Below, piece after piece: positions 53,594 to 58,736 of a stretch of 58,736 nt of DNA. The notes beneath the pieces were generated by a model, which was not told the DNA's origin, ran no database searches, and worked only from the letters and a program-made list of their open reading frames with translations. The position numbers and the translations under genes were made by a program. The stretch lies in contig NZ_JAELUG010000028.1 in the NCBI RefSeq assembly GCF_016429255.1, forward strand, positions 1 to 58,736. The letters are read 5' to 3'. How positions within the stretch are numbered: position 1 is the stretch's first letter; every line of letters begins with the position of its first letter. The DNA is from Rhizobium sp. ASV8. GTDB lineage: Bacteria; Pseudomonadota; Alphaproteobacteria; Rhizobiales; Rhizobiaceae.

Positions 53594-54345
53594 ACCTCGT
53601 CTCCTTCACCCAGATAGGCCGTCTGAACCTCCGGATTGTCCTTGATCTCGTCAACGGTTCCGCTGGCAATCACGCGTCCATAGACGAGGACCGAAATGCG
53701 ATCGGCAAGTGCGAAGACGGCTTCCATGTCGTGTTCGACAAGAAGCATGGATACCTCGCTCTTGAGCTGGCGCAACACCTCTATCATCTGCTGGCTCTCA
53801 GTCAGCCCAAGCCCCGCCATCGGCTCGTCCAGCAGCAGCAATTGCGGCTTCGTCGCGAGTGCCACGGCAAGCTCGAGCTGCTTCTGATCGCCGTGCGAGA
53901 GATTGGCGACCAATTCGCCAGCGCAGCGCTCCAGATCGACCTTGCGGAGGAATGTCATCGCCTCTTCGAAGAGCGCCTCGTCCCGGCTCACATCGGCGAG
54001 AAAACGAAAGCTGCTGCCCCGGCGGACCTGCACGGCAAGCGCAACGTTTTCCCGCACCGTGAAATCGGGTAGCAGGCAGCTGATCTGGAAGGTTCGCGCC
54101 AGCCCGAGTTTCACACGCCTTGCGGTCGGTAAGCCATCGACGGCCTGGCCGTTGATCTCGATCCTGCCCTCGTTGGGTTTGATTTCGCCCATCAATTGCG
54201 AAATCAGTGTCGTCTTGCCAGCGCCATTGGGACCGATCAGCGCATGGATCTCACCGGGTTTGACCGTGATGTCGACATGGTCGGTTGCAAGCAATCCGCC
54301 GAAGCGTTTCACAAGGCCCATGACGTTCAGAATGGGAGCGGTCAT
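53587..54345 (-). CDS. livG: Branched-chain-type ABC transporter ATPase LivG
   Basis: About 252 aa from MTAPILNVMG; the open frame before it is a shadow of livM. Walker A GPNGAGKTTLISQL, LARTFQISCLLPDFTVRENV, signature LSHGDQKQLELAVAL (LSHGE-type as in LivG) and Walker B LLLLDEPMAGLG, with VEHDM switch. It overlaps the livM stop by 4 bp. Confidence 0.92.
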   Translation of the reverse strand: MTAPILNVMGLVKRFGGLLATDHVDITVKPGEIHALIGPNGAGKTTLISQLMGEIKPNEGRIEINGQAVDGLPTARRVKLGLARTFQISCLLPDFTVRENVALAVQVRRGSSFRFLADVSRDEALFEEAMTFLRKVDLERCAGELVANLSHGDQKQLELAVALATKPQLLLLDEPMAGLGLTESQQMIEVLRQLKSEVSMLLVEHDMEAVFALADRISVLVYGRVIASGTVDEIKDNPEVQTAYLGEGDEVC

Positions 54346-55325
54346 TGGCGCCTCCCGCTGACGCGGCCGATCAGTGCCTGCACGCCGCCATTGGTATAGA
54401 GCACGACCAGAAGCAGGATGAAGCCCAGGCCGAGCTGCCAGTTCTCGGTCCATGACGCGAATGTCGTTTCGAGAACCGTGTAGACGGCCGCACCGATGAA
54501 TGGACCGAACAGGGTACCCACGCCGCCGAGAACGACCATGATCATCAGCTCGCCGGAACGGGTCCAATGCAGCATGTCGGGGCTGGCGAAGCGCAGGAAA
54601 TTGGCCATCAGCGCTCCCGCCAGGCCACAGCCCATTCCGGACAGAATGAACGCGACCAGCTTATAGCGATAGGCCGACAGACCGATCGCCGCCATGCGAC
54701 GCTCGCTTTGACGCAAACCGACGACGACTTTTCCGAAACGCGAATTCACGATCCGCCAGAGAAGCGCGAAAAAGACCACCGTAAAGCCGAGGCAGACATA
54801 ATACATATTGGTGCGGTCACGCATGTTGAGGCCGAGAAACTCGTTGCTTCGGCGAATGATCAGTCCGTCATCGCCGCCATAGGTCTTCAGCGACACGAAC
54901 AGGAAGAATAGCATCTGCGCGAAGGCAAGCGTGATCATGATGAATTGGACGCCGCCCGTGCGCAACGACAAGGCTCCGATCAGTGCGGCAAAGAGGCCAC
55001 TGACGATGATCGCCACCGGAACCGTGATCAACAGTTGATTGGTGCCTGCTATGAAACCAAAGAGCGGCTCATCAAGTGAATAATGCTGATAGAGGATACC
55101 GACGGTGTAGCCGCCGATGCCGAAGAAGGCGGCATGGCCGAAGCTGATCAGACCGCCGTATCCGAGCGCGAAATTGAGGCTCGCGGCGGCAATCCCGTAA
55201 ATCAGGACCCGCGTCGCCAGCGTGGTCAAAGCGTTATAGCCAGCTGCTTCCGTCACTAGCGGCAGCGCCACAAGGGCAATCGCCAGAATGAGGAGCGCGA
55301 CAGCTTTTTTGATTGAGGTATCCAT
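54342..55325 (-). CDS. livM: Branched-chain-type ABC transporter permease LivM
   Basis: About 327 aa from MDTSIKKAVA; a GTG overlapping the livH stop (55346) would add seven residues. Many membrane spans; LivM signatures include LNFALGYGGLISFGHAAFFG and YGGDDGLIIRR, with RMAAIGLSAYRYKLVAFILS as the ATPase-docking loop. It ends overlapping livG. Confidence 0.91.
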   Translation of the reverse strand: MDTSIKKAVALLILAIALVALPLVTEAAGYNALTTLATRVLIYGIAAASLNFALGYGGLISFGHAAFFGIGGYTVGILYQHYSLDEPLFGFIAGTNQLLITVPVAIIVSGLFAALIGALSLRTGGVQFIMITLAFAQMLFFLFVSLKTYGGDDGLIIRRSNEFLGLNMRDRTNMYYVCLGFTVVFFALLWRIVNSRFGKVVVGLRQSERRMAAIGLSAYRYKLVAFILSGMGCGLAGALMANFLRFASPDMLHWTRSGELMIMVVLGGVGTLFGPFIGAAVYTVLETTFASWTENWQLGLGFILLLVVLYTNGGVQALIGRVSGRRQ

Positions 55326-55342
55326 TATCGAGAAATGCCGCC

Positions 55343-56257
55343 TCACGAATTCGGAGAGAATAGGCCCTTGGGCCGGATGAGCAGGACGATCGCCATCAGC
55401 AAGTAGATGCCCATCGAAGAAATACCGGCGCCGAGTGCGTCGGCCTCCGGACCAACCATCATCTGCCTGAGCAATCCGGGCAGATAGGCACGCAGACCGG
55501 TGTCGGCAACGCCGAGCACCAGGCTGGCGAAGAAAGCGCCGCGGATGGAGCCGACCCCACCGATGACGACGACGACGAAGGTTGTGATCAATATCTGTTC
55601 GCCCATGCCGACCTGTACGGCGAGCACAGGGCCTGCCATATAGCCGGCCAGACCGGCAAGCAATGCGCCGAGCCCGAAGACAAGCGTATAGAGGAGCCGC
55701 ACGTCGACGCCGAGTGCCCGCACCATATCCCGATTTGTCGAACCCGCGCGCACAAGCATACCGATGCGCGTCTTGTTGATCAGCAGATAGAGGCCGGCTG
55801 CCACCAGCAGACCGACGAGAATGATAGCAAGGCGATAGGTCGGGTAAACCAGCCCGGGCAGTAGTTCGACGGAGCCATCCAGCAGAGACGGCATGGACAC
55901 GAAGAGGGGTTGTCTCCCGAAGAGGATCGTAACGGTCTGGTTGATGATCAGGATCAGGGCAAAGGTCGCGAGCACCTGGTCAAGGTGATTGCGGCGATAG
56001 AGCCGTCGGATGACCAGGACCTCGATGGCTATTCCAGACAGAGCTGCGGCCGCAAGCGCGGCCGGCACCCCCAACCAGAAGGAGCCGGTTTCCGTTGCCA
56101 CCCATGTTCCGGCGTAAGCGCCGATCATATAGAGCGAACCATGCGCCAGATTGATGACGCCCATGATGCCGAAGATCAGCGTCAGGCCGGCGGCCATCAG
56201 AAAGAGCATGACGCCAAACTGCAGGCCGTTCAACAATTGTTCGAGAAAGAGCGTCAT
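55343..56257 (-). CDS. livH: Branched-chain-type ABC transporter permease LivH
   Basis: About 304 aa from MTLFLEQLLN; the open frame upstream of this Met is a shadow. LivH signatures: LQFGVMLFLMAAGLTLIFGI, MGVINLAHGSLYMIGAY and the docking loop NRDMVRALGVDVRLLYTLVF, plus VVVIGGVGSIRGAFFASLVL. It is the hydrophobic partner of LivM. Confidence 0.91.
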   Translation of the reverse strand: MTLFLEQLLNGLQFGVMLFLMAAGLTLIFGIMGVINLAHGSLYMIGAYAGTWVATETGSFWLGVPAALAAAALSGIAIEVLVIRRLYRRNHLDQVLATFALILIINQTVTILFGRQPLFVSMPSLLDGSVELLPGLVYPTYRLAIILVGLLVAAGLYLLINKTRIGMLVRAGSTNRDMVRALGVDVRLLYTLVFGLGALLAGLAGYMAGPVLAVQVGMGEQILITTFVVVVIGGVGSIRGAFFASLVLGVADTGLRAYLPGLLRQMMVGPEADALGAGISSMGIYLLMAIVLLIRPKGLFSPNS

Positions 56258-56324
56258 CGGATGCCATTCGAAGAGTTGCGGGGCGCACCGGCGGAGATCT
56301 GATGCGCTCGGTGCGCGTAAGGCC

Positions 56325-57494
56325 CTACATCTTGCATTCAGCTGCGTAGGCGTCGCCATGGTCCTTGAAAACCTCGCCGACCGTCTTCAGCTCCGGCTTG
56401 CCATCCGTACCTTTTTCCACCGACAGCGCGTACCAGTTCTGTACCGGATGCTGGTTTGGGCCGAAGGCGAACTTGCCGCGCACGGACTGGAAGTCGGCTT
56501 TGCGCAGCGCTTCGCGGAAGGCGTCCGCATTCTTGAGGTCACCTCCCGTGGCCTTGAGGGCCGACGCATAAGCAAGCGCGGTGTCGTAACCTTGGCTCGC
56601 ATACGTGGTGACCGGACGATGGTAGGTCTTGTTCCACTCCGCCATGAACTTCTTGTTGGCGGCGTTGTCGAAGTCAGCATTCCAGTGACTGCTGACTTTC
56701 AGACCGAGCGCAATGTCACCGACGGCGGCCAGCATCACGCCATCCATGGACGGTTCTGCCACCACCATCGGAATCTCCTTCATGAGACCCGCCTGCTGAT
56801 ATTGACGCAGGAAAGTGATGCCCAGACCACCGGGATGGAACTGGAAGACCACCTCTGGCTTTGCGGCGCGTACCTGCGCCATCTCTGCAGCGAAATCGGT
56901 CTGATCGAGCTTTGTATAGATCTCGCCGACAATCTTGCCCTTGAAATAGCGCTTGAAGCCGGCGATGGCATCCTTGCCGGCCTGATAGTTGGGCGCCAGC
57001 ACGAAAGCGGTCTTGTAGCCAAGATTGGTGGCATATTGACCTGCGCTTTCATGCAGGCTGTCATTCTGCCAGGAGACGACGAAGTAGTTCTTGTCACAAT
57101 CCTTGCCGGCCATGTTGGATGGCGCGGCGTTCGGGCTCACGTAGAAGGCGTTTGCATCGAGAATGTCGGGAACGGTCGCGCCGGCGACGTTGGAAAAGAC
57201 GATGCCGGTAAAGAGCTTAATGCTTTCCTCGTTCAGAAAGCGCTCGGCGATCTGCTTTCCCTGGCCAGGCTTCAGGCCGTCATCTTCGACCACAAGCTGC
57301 ACGGGTACGCCTCCGAGCTTGCCGCCTTCCTCATCCATGGCAAGCTTGAAACCATCGCGAACATCCTGGCCGAGGTAACCCGCCGGCCCGGAAAGCGTGG
57401 TGATCATGCCAATCTTGACCGGCTCCTGCGCCGATGCCATCGACGCAAACAACAGCGGCGCCGCCCAAATGAAGCGCAAAGACTTCAGTCGCAT
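56325..57494 (-). CDS. Liv-type periplasmic substrate-binding protein
   Basis: About 389 aa from MRLKSLRFIW, after GGGAG; an in-frame TTG two codons earlier is less likely. Signal peptide to about SMASAQE. Type-I periplasmic fold with KIGMITTLSGPAGYLGQDVR and DGFKLAMDEEGGKLG, typical of Peripla_BP_6 proteins. Many members in rhizobia bind aromatic acids rather than Leu/Ile/Val; next to a 3-hydroxyanthranilate dioxygenase an aromatic ligand is plausible. Confidence 0.9.
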   Translation of the reverse strand: MRLKSLRFIWAAPLLFASMASAQEPVKIGMITTLSGPAGYLGQDVRDGFKLAMDEEGGKLGGVPVQLVVEDDGLKPGQGKQIAERFLNEESIKLFTGIVFSNVAGATVPDILDANAFYVSPNAAPSNMAGKDCDKNYFVVSWQNDSLHESAGQYATNLGYKTAFVLAPNYQAGKDAIAGFKRYFKGKIVGEIYTKLDQTDFAAEMAQVRAAKPEVVFQFHPGGLGITFLRQYQQAGLMKEIPMVVAEPSMDGVMLAAVGDIALGLKVSSHWNADFDNAANKKFMAEWNKTYHRPVTTYASQGYDTALAYASALKATGGDLKNADAFREALRKADFQSVRGKFAFGPNQHPVQNWYALSVEKGTDGKPELKTVGEVFKDHGDAYAAECKM

Positions 57495-57514
57495 ACCCAA
57501 TCTCCCAGCTAAAG

Positions 57515-57537
57515 GGCCCGCTATTCCTCCACGGGCC
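57515..57537 (-). other. Hairpin between dioxygenase and binding-protein genes
   Basis: GGCCCG and CGGGCC pair around an 11-nt loop in the 61-bp gap of the operon. Intercistronic stems here often set the excess of binding protein over neighbouring genes. Confidence 0.4.
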
Positions 57538-57555
57538 AGACCTTATTGATTCTGC

Positions 57556-58131
<576 letters not shown>

Positions 58132-58142
58132 CTAGTCTGGTG

Positions 58143-58736
58143 TCAGATCTTCAAACCACAGCTCTCGAAGGCGCTGCGTGTCGCGGATTTCTCCCGTTCG
58201 GTCAGTTCGAGAAGCGGCGGACGGACGCGCCCGCCAACCTGCCCGAGCAGCTCCTGCCAGTATTTCTGATGGGAATGTGGCTTCTCCGCAGGCCGCGTAG
58301 ACTTGAGAGCCTCGCGTACCGGGTCAAGACTGTCGCGAATGCGGCGGGCTTCCTCTGCTTTTCCCGCAAAGGCGAGATCAGTGTATTCCCGCATGCGACG
58401 ATCGGCCGTGGTCTGTATCAGGTAGGGCGGCGAGGAGCAGAGATAGAGCTGCCAGTTCAGCTCGAGGATATTGTCAAGCCATTCCTCTTCGGAGGCCGTG
58501 CTGACCAGAATTCTGTCGCCCGCAAGCCTTGTCAGCTCCTTGTACATGGGACGCGGCACCGAATATTTGATCGCGACGACGTTTTCGATATCGGCAAGCC
58601 TGTTGCAAAGCTCCGGGCTCATCAGATAGCCGCTATCGGGATGGCTCCAGAGCGCTATGCCGATATCGACCTTGTCGGCAATGGTTCGGTAGTAGTTCAA
58701 GAGCGTCTCGTCCTGCTCCTTGAAGAAATGCAGGAT
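58143..58736 (-). CDS. DapA-family class-I lyase/aldolase, 5' end outside window
   Basis: C-terminal about 197 residues of a dihydrodipicolinate-synthase-family (beta/alpha)8 enzyme; the frame stays open to the window edge (begins LHFFKEQDETLLNYYRTIAD). The Schiff-base lysine is seen in NVVAIKYSVPRP. Members include aldolases and hydratase-aldolases of aromatic ring-cleavage pathways, N-acetylneuraminate lyase and others. The tail (GGRVRPPLLELTEREKS) includes the usual RPP motif. It is the most upstream visible gene of the dioxygenase/Liv operon. Confidence 0.82.
   Translation of the reverse strand: MLHFFKEQDETLLNYYRTIADKVDIGIALWSHPDSGYLMSPELCNRLADIENVVAIKYSVPRPMYKELTRLAGDRILVSTASEEEWLDNILELNWQLYLCSSPPYLIQTTADRRMREYTDLAFAGKAEEARRIRDSLDPVREALKSTRPAEKPHSHQKYWQELLGQVGGRVRPPLLELTEREKSATRSAFESCGLKI

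Noticed and set aside
54346..54567. 74-residue N-terminal extension of LivG
   Set aside because: Shadow of livM on the same strand; LivG proteins begin near MTAPILNVMGLVKRF.
56151..57512. 453-codon plus-strand ORF opposite the Liv binding protein
   Set aside because: Antisense of a well-defined signal-peptide-bearing binding protein; no domain recognised.

Overview
The window looks like an accessory, probably plasmid- or chromid-borne, stretch of a Rhizobium-like alphaproteobacterium (order Hyphomicrobiales). This rests on gene content: a bioBFDAZ operon with an adjacent BioR-type regulator and BioR boxes, a hybrid FixL / OmpR-type FxkR / FixK module, cyd genes behind TTGAT-N4-ATCAA boxes, many LysR/GntR-controlled uptake and catabolic clusters, and scattered gene and IS remnants. 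No replication genes, rRNA or tRNA were recognised.

Layout. 1-2300: a small exported DUF1236-like protein, a 1.2 kb stretch without recognisable genes, and BioR. 2300-7431: bioB-bioF-bioD-bioA-bioZ, five overlapping genes making biotin from a BioZ-derived pimeloyl precursor. 7463-12126: a regulator remnant, a rifamycin ADP-ribosyltransferase (Arr), and the RNA-repair pair rtcB/rtcR with a sigma-54-type promoter before rtcB. 12326-17066: a GlxA-type regulator, a proline-racemase-like fragment, a LysR gene divergent from a metallo-beta-lactamase-fold hydrolase plus alpha/beta hydrolase operon, then IS6-family and Fic-domain debris. 17124-21722: GntR regulator and a polar amino-acid ABC transporter with a D-amino-acid-dehydrogenase-like flavoprotein. 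22190-28352: second GntR regulator, M20 amidohydrolase and another amino-acid-type ABC transporter, ending in a truncated DMT exporter gene.

28380-43211 is a coherent low-oxygen island: GNAT acetyltransferase, two CBS-BON proteins, a universal stress protein, FxkR, FixK, hybrid FixL, cydDC-hemN and the divergent cydABX. FixK/FNR-type boxes sit before both CBS genes, usp and cydA/cydD, and a GTTACA-N4-GTTACC direct repeat lies before fixK. The simplest reading is that hybrid FixL senses O2 through a haem PAS domain, signals to FxkR, FxkR turns on fixK, and FixK turns on the bd oxidase, its assembly ABC exporter, anaerobic haem synthesis and stress proteins.

43339-49078 holds an unknown 113-aa protein and three LysR genes, two of them divergent from small enzyme genes (SDR + GlcG/DUF336; VOC protein). 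49273-51903 carries a divergent adenine-deaminase-family amidohydrolase and a YczE-like membrane protein. 52081-58736, all on the minus strand, reads DapA-family lyase (cut by the window edge), 3-hydroxyanthranilate 3,4-dioxygenase, a complete branched-chain-type ABC transporter and an L-aspartate-dehydrogenase-like protein. It is probably an uptake and catabolic operon for an aromatic or amino-acid-like compound, and is the least explained system here.
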